A stretch of DNA of 64,000 nucleotides from Sphingobacterium tabacisoli (GCF_017908035.1 NZ_JAEQMU010000001.1:310001-374000); one strand, 5' to 3'. Positions 53,649 through 63,821 are shown, counted from the first letter of the stretch. The notes: generated from the letters alone by a model not told the origin. Translations and numbers: made by a program.

Positions 53649-54373
53649 CATTTTTTTTAAAATTACTTTTAGCACACTTACTTGGAGATTTTGTCTTACA
53701 GCCTCAAAGCTGGGTGATCAAGCGAAGAGATAATGTATTCTATCTTTTACTCCATATTTTGGTGCATCTATTGATACTTACTATAGTATTGTATCCTTCG
53801 TGGTCGGAATACTGGATACTGATATTAGCTATCGGTTGTGCGCATCTTGCTGTGGATAGTCTCAAGATATGGTGGGAGAAGCTATGGCCTTATAGACCAG
53901 TTTTTCTATTTACGCTAGATCAGTTCTTACACTTAGCAGTATTAATAGGTGCAACATTTTATAGTTTTGGTATACCAACTGGATTATTTGAACACTTAAC
54001 CTCAGACCAGGTTATTTTGTGTGTTATCGCGTTTTTGTTGGTAGCTGTGGTAAGTCCTATCTTCTTGCGTGTGTTTTTTAGCAAATGGAATCAAGAGAAT
54101 GAACTGAGCAATAAGCGGAAAGATACATTAATTGATGCTGGAATGCTTATCGGAATTATGGAACGTCTTATTATTGTGCTGTTTATTCAGGTTGGTTTTC
54201 TCTCAGGAATAGGCTTTCTATTGGCAGCCAAATCTATATTCCGGTTCGGAGATCTGAAAAATGCCAAGGATACAAAATTTACAGAGTATGTTTTGGTTGG
54301 GACATTGGCCAGTTTTACCATTGCGATAGTCGTAGGGTATCTCTTGCGGCTGGGGTTAAGATCTATTTTGTAA
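53642..54373 (+). CDS. DUF3307 membrane protein
   Basis: 243 residues from the ATG at 53642, which overlaps the SatD-like gene's stop (ATGCTGA). About seven transmembrane helices; N-terminal LLLAHLLGDFVLQPQSWVIKRRD and internal CAHLAVDSLKIWW are DUF3307 signatures, with acidic and His residues in membrane segments. No activity is known. SatD plus DUF3307 is a recurring pair, so the two probably act together. Confidence 0.87.
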   Translation: MLTFFLKLLLAHLLGDFVLQPQSWVIKRRDNVFYLLLHILVHLLILTIVLYPSWSEYWILILAIGCAHLAVDSLKIWWEKLWPYRPVFLFTLDQFLHLAVLIGATFYSFGIPTGLFEHLTSDQVILCVIAFLLVAVVSPIFLRVFFSKWNQENELSNKRKDTLIDAGMLIGIMERLIIVLFIQVGFLSGIGFLLAAKSIFRFGDLKNAKDTKFTEYVLVGTLASFTIAIVVGYLLRLGLRSIL

Positions 54374-54413
54374 ATTTAGATGCTAAAGATTGCTTAATCA
54401 AATTACTCTAAAC

Positions 54414-55544
54414 ATGAGATATATAGCCTTACTACTTTTTGTCAGTGTGTTTACATCTGCGTTCTCACAGAATATAAAACTGGATGTTACAAATATCGCG
54501 AAGCGTTATAATGCTGTCGGACTTGCTTATGTAGTGGTCAAAGATGGAAAGATTATTCACAGCGATGCTGTGGGGTATAAAGATCTGGAAAAGCAGACGC
54601 CTTTAAATGTCGCTGACAATCTATTTAGAATAGCATCTATATCCAAATCATTCACGGCTACTGCTTGGATGCAGTTGGTAGAGGCAGGGAAGGCCTCTTT
54701 GGATGATGATTTTGGGAGTCTGATCGGATTTCCTGTCAGAAACCCTCTTTTTCCTAATAAAGTGATTACACTGAGAATGTTGCTTTCTCATACCTCTAGT
54801 ATTAGTGATAAGAATGGATATTTTAATCTTGATGCTATCAATCCAATTAAAAACCCGGAATGGAAGAAGGGGTACAATGACTATGAACCGGGGACCCAGT
54901 ATGAATATTGTAATCTGAACTTTAATATGGCAGGTGCAGCATTGGAGCAAGCTGTAGGGATTAGATTTGATAATTATATAAAGAAGCAAATCTTGATGCC
55001 TTTGAGGCTCAATGGTGGCTATTGTGTCGATTCATTGGATAATACAATGTTTGCCAAAATCTATGAGTACGATTCAAAAAAGGAGGAATTCGAGGCTCAA
55101 CCTGCGGCGTATGCACCAAGGAGCGAAGAGGTGCAGAATTATACATTAGGGTATACAACACCGGTATTTTCGCCTACTGGAGGACTTAAAATTTCGGCAG
55201 AGGACTTAGCTCGTTATATGATGATGCATATGAACTACGGAGAGTATAATGGCGTTAGGTTAATTTCAAAAACATCAGCGAATATTATGCAGACCCCTGT
55301 AAATAAGGATGCGGGCTATGGCTTGGCTCTACGCGAAAATAAAACGTTTATAAAGGGGAAGAAGGTGGTTGGCCATACAGGTTCTGCTTATGGTTTATAT
55401 AGTGCAATGTTTTTCGAGCCCCAAGAACAATTTGGTGTGGTCGTAATCACAAACGGCTGTAAACAAGTCTTTGAAGATGATGAACCAGTACTGTTAGAGG
55501 AGGTAGCTAATTACTTGTACGGGCATCTTATAGCACCGAAATAA
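54414..55544 (+). CDS. Secreted serine hydrolase (class C beta-lactamase fold)
   Basis: 376 residues from the ATG at 54414, with signal peptide ending SAFSQ. S-x-x-K in RIASISKSFTATAW near residue 75, Y-x-N in YEYCNLNFNMAG and the H-x-G in VVGHTGSAYG, the three active-site motifs of AmpC/DD-peptidase-like enzymes. Substrate could be peptidoglycan peptides or small esters. Monocistronic-looking. Confidence 0.88.
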   Translation: MRYIALLLFVSVFTSAFSQNIKLDVTNIAKRYNAVGLAYVVVKDGKIIHSDAVGYKDLEKQTPLNVADNLFRIASISKSFTATAWMQLVEAGKASLDDDFGSLIGFPVRNPLFPNKVITLRMLLSHTSSISDKNGYFNLDAINPIKNPEWKKGYNDYEPGTQYEYCNLNFNMAGAALEQAVGIRFDNYIKKQILMPLRLNGGYCVDSLDNTMFAKIYEYDSKKEEFEAQPAAYAPRSEEVQNYTLGYTTPVFSPTGGLKISAEDLARYMMMHMNYGEYNGVRLISKTSANIMQTPVNKDAGYGLALRENKTFIKGKKVVGHTGSAYGLYSAMFFEPQEQFGVVVITNGCKQVFEDDEPVLLEEVANYLYGHLIAPK

Positions 55545-55724
55545 GATAAAAAGCTGATCTTGCCTCTGTTTTTTGTAAAAGTTACTCCCTTTCTTAGAGA
55601 ATACTTGGCTCATTTTTTGTAATTTAACGGAAGTAATCATTATAAGTCATATTTTGGATCTAACTGCAAGAGGATGCTCCAAGATAGAAAACGAGCCTGT
55701 GGCTCACTTAGTAATTGCTTGAAT

Positions 55725-56225
55725 ATGAAAAGAATTTTGCTTTGTATCGGAATCTTCAATCTTGTGTTGCTCGCTCAAGGACAACATCTAAATTTGGATG
55801 AAGTGCGTAAAGATTTTAATAAGGGAGTTAAAAATCAGGAACTTTGTGAGCGACATCTGGAGACATTGGAAAAGCATGCTAAAAGTCCATTGGAAAAGGG
55901 CTATGAGGCCGCTTTTCATATGTTTATGGCAAAACATACGGGTAATCCCTTGAAGAAAATGAGCTACTTTAACGGTGGAAAGAAAATGCTTGAAAAGCAG
56001 ATTAAGATGGAACCCAATAATGTCGAATTACGTTTTATACGTTTGTGTATACAATATTACATTCCTACATATTTGGGATACCGCGACAATATAGAGCAAG
56101 ATAAAGATTTTCTGGTTGGTAACCTTTACAAATTGAATGACCGTGAAACCAAGGGTTTATTATTTAGTTATCTAAAGGGAGCCAAAATGTACACCGAACA
56201 GGAACTGATTCAATTGGGTAGATAA
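55725..56225 (+). CDS. Secreted hypothetical protein
   Basis: 166 residues from the ATG at 55725; signal peptide MKRILLCIGIFNLVLLAQGQ. Helical, Lys-rich mature part with KKMLEKQIKMEPNNVELRFIRLCI reminiscent of a TPR-like hairpin. The upstream frame to 55674 lacks a signal peptide. It lies six bases before the GIN-domain gene, so the two are probably co-transcribed. No family recognised. Confidence 0.65.
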   Translation: MKRILLCIGIFNLVLLAQGQHLNLDEVRKDFNKGVKNQELCERHLETLEKHAKSPLEKGYEAAFHMFMAKHTGNPLKKMSYFNGGKKMLEKQIKMEPNNVELRFIRLCIQYYIPTYLGYRDNIEQDKDFLVGNLYKLNDRETKGLLFSYLKGAKMYTEQELIQLGR

Positions 56226-56230
56226 GATTT

Positions 56231-56908
56231 ATGAAACAATTATTTTTAATATTTTTATTAGGGGCCTGTGCTGTTTTTCAGGGACAGGCGCAGTTGTCGA
56301 GAACGCTATCCGCTTTTAGGGAGCTTGATGTCACAGACAAAATTCGGGTACGTTTATTATCAGGTGAGGAGGATAAAATTGTTATCGAAGGCGAGTATGC
56401 TGGGCAGCTGGAGCTCATACAGACAGATGATGTATTACGGTTGAAGATGACGACTAGTGCGATTATGCAGGGACATAAGGTGGATGTTAGCCTTTACGCG
56501 AAAAATATATCTAGTATTATTGCTCGAAAAGGAGCTCAGATAAGTACTGATAATCACGAGTTGGAGGTGGATTCTATTTACCTGTCGGCCAACGAAGGTG
56601 CGCGTATAGCTATTCGGGTACATACAGGATCTATTGAGGCCTGGAGTACAGCCGGGGGAAGTATAACGTTAGAAGGAGAGGCGGAGGAACAGACGGTAAA
56701 CTGTACTTTTGGAGGACATTATGAAGCGAAGGATCTATTGTCGGACTATGCTTATATAAGAACAAATGCAGGAGGTAAATGTCTAGTTAATGTAGGTAAA
56801 AGTGTGGATGCCCAGACCCGTGCAGGTGGGGTGATTGATATATACGGTAATCCATCGGAGCGAAAGCAGAAGCGGTTGGCTGGGGGAAAAATTAATTTTA
56901 TCCAATAG
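56231..56908 (+). CDS. GIN-domain (DUF2807) secreted protein
   Basis: 225 residues: signal peptide to FQGQAQ, then a GIN/auto-transporter-adhesin head domain (FRELDVTDKIRVRLLSGEE, GQLELIQTDDVLRLKM, VDVSLYAKNISSII, GGSITLEGEAEEQTV, SVDAQTRAGGVIDIYGNP). Right-handed beta-helix of short strands, probably at the cell surface or in the periplasm. Function unknown. Confidence 0.85.
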   Translation: MKQLFLIFLLGACAVFQGQAQLSRTLSAFRELDVTDKIRVRLLSGEEDKIVIEGEYAGQLELIQTDDVLRLKMTTSAIMQGHKVDVSLYAKNISSIIARKGAQISTDNHELEVDSIYLSANEGARIAIRVHTGSIEAWSTAGGSITLEGEAEEQTVNCTFGGHYEAKDLLSDYAYIRTNAGGKCLVNVGKSVDAQTRAGGVIDIYGNPSERKQKRLAGGKINFIQ

Positions 56909-56985
56909 TTGTGTAGATAAAGCTAGGTTCTGAAGCTTGATCAAATGCAACTTTTCTTATGGTTTAATGATAAAAGAAAATAGCT

Positions 56986-57207
56986 ATGAAAAGAGAACAG
57001 ATTCAAAAATGGGTGGAACAAGGCTATCAGATTCTAAAGGATGGAGAACCTCAGGGAATAGAGGGTACGTTACTGGATAATGTAGACCCTCTTAACGACC
57101 AACAGCCCCAGGTCTTTCTCTTGGCAGACCTACTCCAATGGTCTGAGGAAGAGTTAGACAAATTGCAGGGATTTAGTGATGATCAGATTCAAGCGATGGA
57201 CAGCTAA
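56986..57207 (+). CDS. Small acidic hypothetical protein
   Basis: 73 residues beginning MKREQIQKWVEQGYQIL, helical with a Pro-Gln-Glu-rich middle and acidic end (EEELDKLQGFSDDQIQAMDS). No signal peptide. It follows the GIN gene by 77 bases. No family recognised; the composition is typical of real genes in this region. Confidence 0.65.
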   Translation: MKREQIQKWVEQGYQILKDGEPQGIEGTLLDNVDPLNDQQPQVFLLADLLQWSEEELDKLQGFSDDQIQAMDS

Positions 57208-57238
57208 AATCTAGTTTTTAAATACTTTGTAGTAAATA

Positions 57239-57703
57239 CTAAGAGTGACTGCAGGTCGCCTGGTGTATAACTGGGAAGTTACAGGAATTGGCTATAAAAC
57301 ATAATTGATTTGCTTTGCTATGTAATGCTAATGCTAACTCTTTTTGGGAGGGGTCTGATATAACGACAGCAGGATTTAATGTGACTTTAGTGAACCGCCC
57401 ACTACCGTCAGCTTTAGTTTCCAGTATAGCTTCGGCATGATCTGTGTAAGAACACACCTCAATATTGTTTTGTGCACATACGTATAGGTATGACATCATG
57501 TGGCAGGAGACTAAACTGCTTAATAAAAGATCTTCTGGGTTATATAGTTCGGGGTCACCTTTGAATGCTTTGGCCGCAGATATCATCATTTCTGGTTTGC
57601 CTGATATACTAATCCGATGGCTTTTGTAATACTGTTTCTGAGAAGGAGTATGTACATTATTAAGCCAATTTAATGTGACTTTAAAAAGGTGTTTGAAAAT
57701 CAT
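57239..57703 (-). CDS. OsmC-family protein
   Basis: 154 residues. OsmC/Ohr fold with the two redox Cys in LLSSLVSCHMMSYLYVC and ANSCNFPVI, plus PEDLLLSSLVSC typical of the family. Could reduce organic hydroperoxides. The AraC-like gene lies 45 bases upstream on the same strand and may control it. Confidence 0.87.
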   Translation of the reverse strand: MIFKHLFKVTLNWLNNVHTPSQKQYYKSHRISISGKPEMMISAAKAFKGDPELYNPEDLLLSSLVSCHMMSYLYVCAQNNIEVCSYTDHAEAILETKADGSGRFTKVTLNPAVVISDPSQKELALALHSKANQLCFIANSCNFPVIHQATCSHS

Positions 57704-57748
57704 ATGTTAAATATTTATACCGTGGCCTAATGATGTGACCTGTTCAGG

Positions 57749-58624
57749 TCAGAATTTATTTCTGAATGACTTTGGTGAAGTGCCTGTGTGTCGTTTAAAA
57801 TACCTACAAAATAAACTTGAATCAGAGAAATGTAATTGATTGCTAAGTTCTTTTATTGAAATATTGGATGATTTAAGGAGGGTTTTGGCGTGCATAAGAA
57901 GGATGTGGTCGATCCATTGCAAGACTGACTTTCCTGTTGCTTTTTTTAGCAAAGTCGATAAGTACTGTGGTGTCAAATATAGTTTATCGGCGTAAAACTT
58001 GACACTCCTCTGTTCAATAGCGTGCTTTGAAATAAGAATATAAAAATCGTCGATAATCTCATGTGTCCTGTTTTTTGAGAGTTCTTTGCGTTCACTGTGT
58101 GCTGAGTAGGCTTCTGAAATTATGTTAATGAGAGCAAAAAGGAGATGTTGAAGCAGATCCTTTTTTTTGACGCTTGATTTCTTATGGTAAGCTTTTTGCA
58201 AAAGTGTCAATAATTCCTGCTGTAGAGCACGTTCTTCACCCTGTAGTTTAATGACGGGCTGCCATCTGATTTCGTCATTCATTATAAACTCCCGTAAGTT
58301 GGGAAAAGAGGCTATAAAATCTAGCGATAGACCAATAGTAACCATTTCTGCATCTTCACTCGCATATTGGACATCAATCATGAGCTGAGGGAGGATGACG
58401 ACAATATCAGCTGCATTAATCTCATATTCTAAAAAGTGGATTCTGGTTCTCATAGAGCCCTTGGTAAGGAAGCTTAATAAGAGACCTTCAAATTGATGTC
58501 GGTGGTCTGCATATTCTCGATTTGGACGGTTACTTTGGTCAAGAATAACCATTCCATCAATCGTTTTTAAGGGATCGATTTTATAGAGATTGTAAATGTC
58601 GTCCAACGTAAAGAATAATGGCAT
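57749..58624 (-). CDS. AraC-family transcription regulator
   Basis: 291 residues from the ATG at 58624 (MPLFFTLDDIYNLYKIDPL). Cupin-like N-terminus (HRHQFEGLLLSFLTKGSMR) and C-terminal double helix-turn-helix (SVKFYADKLYLTPQYLSTLLK, SIKELSNQLHFSDSSLFCRY...TGTSPKSFRNKF). The frame extends to 58657 without a better start. Next gene downstream is the OsmC protein; a regulatory link is positional only. Confidence 0.9.
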   Translation of the reverse strand: MPLFFTLDDIYNLYKIDPLKTIDGMVILDQSNRPNREYADHRHQFEGLLLSFLTKGSMRTRIHFLEYEINAADIVVILPQLMIDVQYASEDAEMVTIGLSLDFIASFPNLREFIMNDEIRWQPVIKLQGEERALQQELLTLLQKAYHKKSSVKKKDLLQHLLFALINIISEAYSAHSERKELSKNRTHEIIDDFYILISKHAIEQRSVKFYADKLYLTPQYLSTLLKKATGKSVLQWIDHILLMHAKTLLKSSNISIKELSNQLHFSDSSLFCRYFKRHTGTSPKSFRNKF

Positions 58625-58781
58625 ATACAAATATCCGAAAATATGCACATTTATCACAGTTTATATCGTCATAAACTGATAATATCTTTAAAAATGTATA
58701 TTTTACAGGATAAAGAAATGTAGTTGTAAGAGAGGGAAGATAAAATAGAATGTAAAAATAAGGTTGTTTAAAATTGAATAT

Positions 58782-59207
58782 ATGGAAATACGAAGTGCAA
58801 GAATGTCGGACGCTCCAGCAATAACTAATTTAGTAGGTCAATTAGGATACCCTGCTGAGCTAGCGACTATAAAGAAGCGACTTTCAATATTGCTCGAGAA
58901 TCAAGATATCATAGTATTGGTGGTTATTGTTGATGGAGGGGTAGTTGGTTGGATGCAGGCGAATTATTCCATTAGTCTTGAAATAGATTACGGAGTTGAG
59001 ATTATTGGGTTGGTTGTTGATGATCAATGGAGAGGACAAGGGGTGGGGGCAGCTCTGATTAGAGAAGCAGTTATATGGGCGCGTCAGAGAGACGTTGGTT
59101 TTCTTAGGGTACGTTGTAATGTGATCCGGACGGAAAGCCACCTGTTCTATGAAAAAAAAGGTTTTACCTTATGCAAAGAACAGAAAGTCTTTGATATGAG
59201 GCTCTAA
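58782..59207 (+). CDS. GNAT-family N-acetyltransferase
   Basis: 141 residues from the ATG at 58782: MEIRSARMSDAPAITNLVGQLGY, acetyl-CoA loop DDQWRGQGVGAALIREAVIWA and C-terminal RTESHLFYEKKGF. The best-spaced GNAT of the three here; substrate unknown. Two further GNATs follow within 1.5 kb. Confidence 0.9.
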   Translation: MEIRSARMSDAPAITNLVGQLGYPAELATIKKRLSILLENQDIIVLVVIVDGGVVGWMQANYSISLEIDYGVEIIGLVVDDQWRGQGVGAALIREAVIWARQRDVGFLRVRCNVIRTESHLFYEKKGFTLCKEQKVFDMRL

Positions 59208-59332
59208 GTTCTTGATAGAGCATAACCGTTTTATAAAATAAATGCTGGATCAGTTGTTTTTTGATAACTGGACCATCTAGGTGATTTTGATAAAAAATAC
59301 TTTTGCGACCTATATTTAAACTATAAAAAGCA

Positions 59333-59779
59333 ATGAGTTACAAAATCAAGAAAGCGAGTTTGGAAGATCTAGAGGAAACCGCTGAGTTATTTAATCTTTA
59401 CCGTATTTTCTATCGACAAGAATCCGATGTAGAGAAAGGAAAGGCGTTTTTGAGAGAGCGATTTTTAAATAGTGAGTCTGATATTTTTTTAGCGATTGTG
59501 GATGGTAAGGCAGTAGGCTTTGCTCAATTGTATAAATTATTTCACTACACGAAGTTAGAGAGACAATGGCTTCTTAGTGATCTGTTCGTCCATCCCGATT
59601 ATAGAGGTCAGGGATTGTCTGTAGCTTTGATCGATCGTAGTAAACAATGGTGTGAAGAAACAGGGGCGTGTGGTTTGATGTTAGAGACGGAGAAGACGAA
59701 TGACATCGGCAATAGTTTGTATCCGCGCTGTGGATTTCAGTATGACGGAGCACATAATTACTATTATTGGTGGAAATAG
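59333..59779 (+). CDS. GNAT-family N-acetyltransferase
   Basis: 148 residues: MSYKIKKASLEDLEETAELFN, YRQESDVEKGKAFLRER, acetyl-CoA loop LSDLFVHPDYRGQGLSVALI and CGLMLETEKTNDIGNSLYPRCGF. The RQESD/FHYTKLERQW arrangement resembles spermidine-acetyltransferase-like members. Followed by a bidirectional terminator shared with the next GNAT. Confidence 0.9.
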   Translation: MSYKIKKASLEDLEETAELFNLYRIFYRQESDVEKGKAFLRERFLNSESDIFLAIVDGKAVGFAQLYKLFHYTKLERQWLLSDLFVHPDYRGQGLSVALIDRSKQWCEETGACGLMLETEKTNDIGNSLYPRCGFQYDGAHNYYYWWK

Positions 59780-59783
59780 CTAT

Positions 59784-59822
59784 AAAGGATTAGGAGATTA
59801 TAAATCGTTCTCCTAATCCTTT
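59784..59822. terminator. Bidirectional terminator between two GNAT genes
   Basis: AAAGGATTAGGAGA (59784-59797) pairs perfectly with TCTCCTAATCCTTT (59809-59822). The right arm reaches into the stop codon of the minus-strand GNAT. Confidence 0.92.
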
Positions 59823-60234
59823 ATTTTACTTTGCCCATTCCTCTTGATTGAGGCCATACTGGCTCAAAACCGTATTGTTTATAGAGCAGAAAGGCATCAC
59901 CATCTGCAATGAGGTTGATATAACAGGATGCTGGTAGTTCCTTCTCGATGAAGTCGGCTAACATTTGCATAATGAGTTTTCCTAAACCTTTCTTTTGATG
60001 TTCGGGTAGCACGCAAATATCCACGACCTGGCAGTGACAGCCTCCATCACCAACGAGCCTGCCCATGCCAATAACCTCATTATTATTTTCTTGGTCTACG
60101 ATAATTACACAGCAAAGCGAGTTTTTCAGCCCTATAGCGGCAGCTTCTTCTGTTTTTGGGGATAGCCCTGAAGCTACGCGTAGGTAGCGATACCTGTCCA
60201 CAGAAGGGCTCTTGTAGATTGATTTATATCTCAT
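59821..60234 (-). CDS. GNAT-family N-acetyltransferase
   Basis: 137 residues: SVDRYRYLRVASGLSPKTEE, VIIVDQENNNEVIGMGRLVGDGG, and the acetyl-CoA loop ICVLPEHQKKGLGKLIMQML. It lacks nothing of the family core. Substrate unknown. Convergent with the preceding GNAT across a shared terminator. Confidence 0.9.
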   Translation of the reverse strand: MRYKSIYKSPSVDRYRYLRVASGLSPKTEEAAAIGLKNSLCCVIIVDQENNNEVIGMGRLVGDGGCHCQVVDICVLPEHQKKGLGKLIMQMLADFIEKELPASCYINLIADGDAFLLYKQYGFEPVWPQSRGMGKVK

Positions 60235-60295
60235 TGGATAAGATTAAGCGTTTGAACGTGAGGGAGCTGTCTGTTTTATCTAGCTTTAGATAGAT

Positions 60296-61498
60296 TTACA
60301 TAGAAAGAAGGCCCACAAATAACTTGATAAAGACATTGTTAATGATGTCGACAAAAAATGCACCGACCATCGGCACGATTAGAAATGCCTTATGGGATGG
60401 TCCGTACCGAAGTGTAATTGCTTGCATGTTGGCAATGGCTGTAGGTGTTGCTCCTAACCCGAAACCACAGTGTCCAGCACTCAATACAATGGCATCATAA
60501 TCCTTACCCATGACGCGATAGGTCACGAAAATAGCGAATAGAATCATCATAAGGGTCTGTAGTAATAACACGATAAGGATCTGGGATGCAAGACCAGACA
60601 GTTGCCAAAGCTGTAGGGACATCAATGCAACAGTTAAAAATAGATATAATCCTGTATTGCCAAGGGTATCGACAGCATGATCATTAACGATATAGGTGGT
60701 CGTATGAGCCAGTATATTGCGGATGATCACACCGATTAATAGACTCCATACGAAGTTAGGAAGTTCAAACGCTGAACCCTTCATTGTTTCGTAAAGAAAT
60801 TGTCCAGCTGTCACGCAGATAGCAAGCATGGTCAGTGTCTCTATCACGTTGTGAACATTCATCCGACGTTTTGACTCTGGGTTTTCAAAGGGTTCTAGGG
60901 GAACCTCGTCTGTGTTTAATTGGGCAGATGGACTTATATTGTTCTTTTTTAAAAGAAATTTTGCCACCGGACCACCGATTATCCCGCCCATAACTAGACC
61001 GTAGGTGGCACAAGCCATCGCTAGTTCCATCGCGCCTTCAATTTTGAAGGTATCTGTTAGGTTTTTGGCCCAGGCTGCTCCCGTACCGTGTCCTCCCGTT
61101 AATGTAATAGAGCCTGCTATTAATCCGTAACTTGGATCTAAGCCTACTAGTTTCGCTATAGAGATTCCGAAAAGATTCTGGAAAAAGATAAAGGTTCCAG
61201 TCACACCGATAAAAATAAGAAGAGGTTTACCTCCTTTTTTTAATTTGGCAAAATCCGCACTCAGTCCGATCGAAGAAAAGAATATGAGCATCATTGCGGT
61301 TTGCAAGGAGCCTTCGAACTGGAAACTAATGCCATAAAAATGATAAATAAGATACAGCACTATAGCAATAAAAAATCCACCTACCACCGGCTCAGGGATA
61401 TTATAATCACGGAAAAACTTTACTTTTTTTACAATAAAAAAACCTAAAATCAATACCAGACAGGCCGTAGTAAGCGTCTCAAACAGTCCAAAAACCAT
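60296..61498 (-). CDS. gltS: Sodium/glutamate symporter
   Basis: 400 residues, about ten to twelve hydrophobic segments. GltS (ESS family) signatures: FRDYNIPEPVVGGFFIAIV, AMMLIFFSSIGLSADF, GSITLTGGHGTGAAWAKNL and a second repeat LSAGHCGFGLGATPTAIANM with the paired glycine-rich reentrant loops. Takes up glutamate with Na+. Lies downstream of feoB with its own 145-base gap. Confidence 0.93.
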   Translation of the reverse strand: MVFGLFETLTTACLVLILGFFIVKKVKFFRDYNIPEPVVGGFFIAIVLYLIYHFYGISFQFEGSLQTAMMLIFFSSIGLSADFAKLKKGGKPLLIFIGVTGTFIFFQNLFGISIAKLVGLDPSYGLIAGSITLTGGHGTGAAWAKNLTDTFKIEGAMELAMACATYGLVMGGIIGGPVAKFLLKKNNISPSAQLNTDEVPLEPFENPESKRRMNVHNVIETLTMLAICVTAGQFLYETMKGSAFELPNFVWSLLIGVIIRNILAHTTTYIVNDHAVDTLGNTGLYLFLTVALMSLQLWQLSGLASQILIVLLLQTLMMILFAIFVTYRVMGKDYDAIVLSAGHCGFGLGATPTAIANMQAITLRYGPSHKAFLIVPMVGAFFVDIINNVFIKLFVGLLSM

Positions 61499-61643
61499 AG
61501 ATTATATTATTTAGTTACGTTTGTTTTGCGATAAGCAGGGGATAAATGTACTAAAAATATGTTGCTCTAGGCGGACTTTAACTGATTAAACAGAAATTGT
61601 ACAGAGCTAAAAAACAATGTGCAAACCCAGAATATTACACACT

Positions 61644-63821
61644 CTAGTGAAAGTAATTCCATACACTAGTGACCAGAAAACAGACTATGATTCCATATAA
61701 AATTGGAAGGACGGTCGCTATCGTTGTCCATTTGCGACTTCCTGTTTCCTTGTAAATGGTATATATAGTCGTGCTACAGGGATTGTGTAGCAGGCTGAAT
61801 AACATTAGATTAATGCCCGTCAGTGTAGTCCATCCCGCCGTATGTAGAAGTGTAGCAACTTCTGCATCACCTATTTCAAACATAACTCCAGCACCGTGCC
61901 CCATAGAGGTATTGCCTAATACCATAGTGGTGAGCATGAGTATCGTTGGAATTACAATTTCATTTGCTGGAATAGCAACTATATAGGCGAGTAAGATGAC
62001 TCCATTCAGACCAATCAGTACTCCAACCGGATCAAAACTTTCAATCATCCATACGGCGATACTTTGTCCACCGATGGCAATGTTTGATATTAACCAGATC
62101 ACTGCACCAGCAGGTGCTGCAAATACTATCGCACGCCACAATACAATTAATGTCCGGTCGATAAGAGAGGTATATACGGTTTGGAAAAAGCGGGGTGGAC
62201 GGTAAGGGGGAAGCTCTAGTGTAAAAAATGACGATTGTCCTTTCAATAATGTCTTGGACAACAGCCATGAAGTGAAAAACGTGAAAGCAATTCCGAGCAC
62301 TGCAATAAACACAACGGCAAGCATTGAAATAGTCCCTGCCCATTGTTTGGGAACTAAAGCGCCTAAGAATATAGAGGCAATTAGTATCTGTGTTGGCCAT
62401 CTGCCATTACAAAGAGAAAAATTATTGGTGATAATGGCAATGAGTTTTTCCCGTGGACTGCTAATGATACGGGTAGCTACTACACCGGCTGCATTACAGC
62501 CAAACCCCATGCTCATGGTCAGGGCTTGTTTGCCATGGGCACCAGCTCCCTTGAATAGACGGTCTAGATTGAACGCCACCCGGGGGAGGTAACCAAAATC
62601 TTCCAATAGCGTAAAAAGAGGAAAGAAAATAGCCATAGGTGGTAGCATAACGGCGATTACCCAAGCCGTAGCAAGGTATACGCCATCAATTAGGAATCCG
62701 TCCAGCCACCATGGAAGACGAAGTGTTTCTGCTGCATTTTTCAAGAATGGGTGTACTTTTTCTAAAAGTAAAGTTGATAACAATTCTGAAGGGTAATTAG
62801 CACCAATAATTGTAATCCACAAGACCAATCCTAATAGAAGAAACATAATGGGAAATCCCCAGATACGATGCGTAACAATATTGTCGATTGCACGATCGAT
62901 ACGGAATGAGCGGGTTGACGAATCTGAAGAAACCGTGTCTTTAACCAATTGATTGGATCGCGTATATATGGCCTCGACAATCTTAGTCCGATAGGTATCG
63001 CCAACTTTCTCTTGATGATCTTTGGCTGCTGTTAGAATGGTTTTGGCCTTTGTGCCTTGTATATGGGGGGAGATGTCGCCTTTGCTTAGAGCGTGAATGA
63101 TGTGTTCGTCGCCTTCAATTAGGCGCATGGCAAGCCATTGGGCATTAGGTAAGTCGGTATCCAGCTGTATTAGTTGCGATGATAAGTCTTCAACCGCTTG
63201 ACCACTTTCCCCACTCAGTTGTACATGTTGTTGCTTTTTGCATGTAAAAGTTTCTGTGGCTACTTGCTGGATCGCGAACAGCAACTCTGATATTCCTTCC
63301 TTTTTGCGCGCACTGGCCGCGACAACTGGAATTCCAAGGTCTTTTGATAGTGTCCGAATGTCAATATGTATTCCATGCCGTGTGGCTTCATCCATAAGAT
63401 TGAGACAGAGCACCACCTTGTCGGTAATCTCCAAAATCTGTAATGCAAGACTGAGGTTTCGTTCTAAACGGCTTGCATCAACGACTACTACGGTCACATC
63501 GGGCTTGCCAAATAGAATGAAATCTCGTGCTACTTCTTCGTCTTCCGAAGTGGATAGTAGGGAGTAGGTACCTGGAAGGTCGATTATTTTGTAAGTGTCA
63601 TGTTGATAGGAAAAACTTCCTTCTGCACGGGTGACTGTTTTTCCCGGCCAGTTACCCGTATGTTGTTTTAGTCCCGTCAGTGCGTTAAAGACTGTACTTT
63701 TACCTGTGTTTGGGTTGCCAGCCAAAGCGATTGTATATCGGCTATCTCCATTACTTTCCCCTAATCTCTTGAGATTTGCATTGGGGTTAAGTTCACAATT
63801 CTCACATGCGCTATTCATCAT
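61644..63821 (-). CDS. feoB: Ferrous iron transporter B
   Basis: Fe(II) import. 725 residues from ATG 63821 (63818 is the next codon and equally possible). N-terminal [11 protein letters not shown]ys pair, then a G domain with [16 protein letters not shown] (G1, residues about 35-43), DLPGTYSL (G3), LNLMDE (G4) and SARKKEG (G5), followed by the gate domains with about 10 membrane helices including [20 protein letters not shown]. It overlaps the end of feoA by about ten bases, so the two are translated together. Confidence 0.96.
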   Translation of the reverse strand: MMNSACENCELNPNANLKRLGESNGDSRYTIALAGNPNTGKSTVFNALTGLKQHTGNWPGKTVTRAEGSFSYQHDTYKIIDLPGTYSLLSTSEDEEVARDFILFGKPDVTVVVVDASRLERNLSLALQILEITDKVVLCLNLMDEATRHGIHIDIRTLSKDLGIPVVAASARKKEGISELLFAIQQVATETFTCKKQQHVQLSGESGQAVEDLSSQLIQLDTDLPNAQWLAMRLIEGDEHIIHALSKGDISPHIQGTKAKTILTAAKDHQEKVGDTYRTKIVEAIYTRSNQLVKDTVSSDSSTRSFRIDRAIDNIVTHRIWGFPIMFLLLGLVLWITIIGANYPSELLSTLLLEKVHPFLKNAAETLRLPWWLDGFLIDGVYLATAWVIAVMLPPMAIFFPLFTLLEDFGYLPRVAFNLDRLFKGAGAHGKQALTMSMGFGCNAAGVVATRIISSPREKLIAIITNNFSLCNGRWPTQILIASIFLGALVPKQWAGTISMLAVVFIAVLGIAFTFFTSWLLSKTLLKGQSSFFTLELPPYRPPRFFQTVYTSLIDRTLIVLWRAIVFAAPAGAVIWLISNIAIGGQSIAVWMIESFDPVGVLIGLNGVILLAYIVAIPANEIVIPTILMLTTMVLGNTSMGHGAGVMFEIGDAEVATLLHTAGWTTLTGINLMLFSLLHNPCSTTIYTIYKETGSRKWTTIATVLPILYGIIVCFLVTSVWNYFH

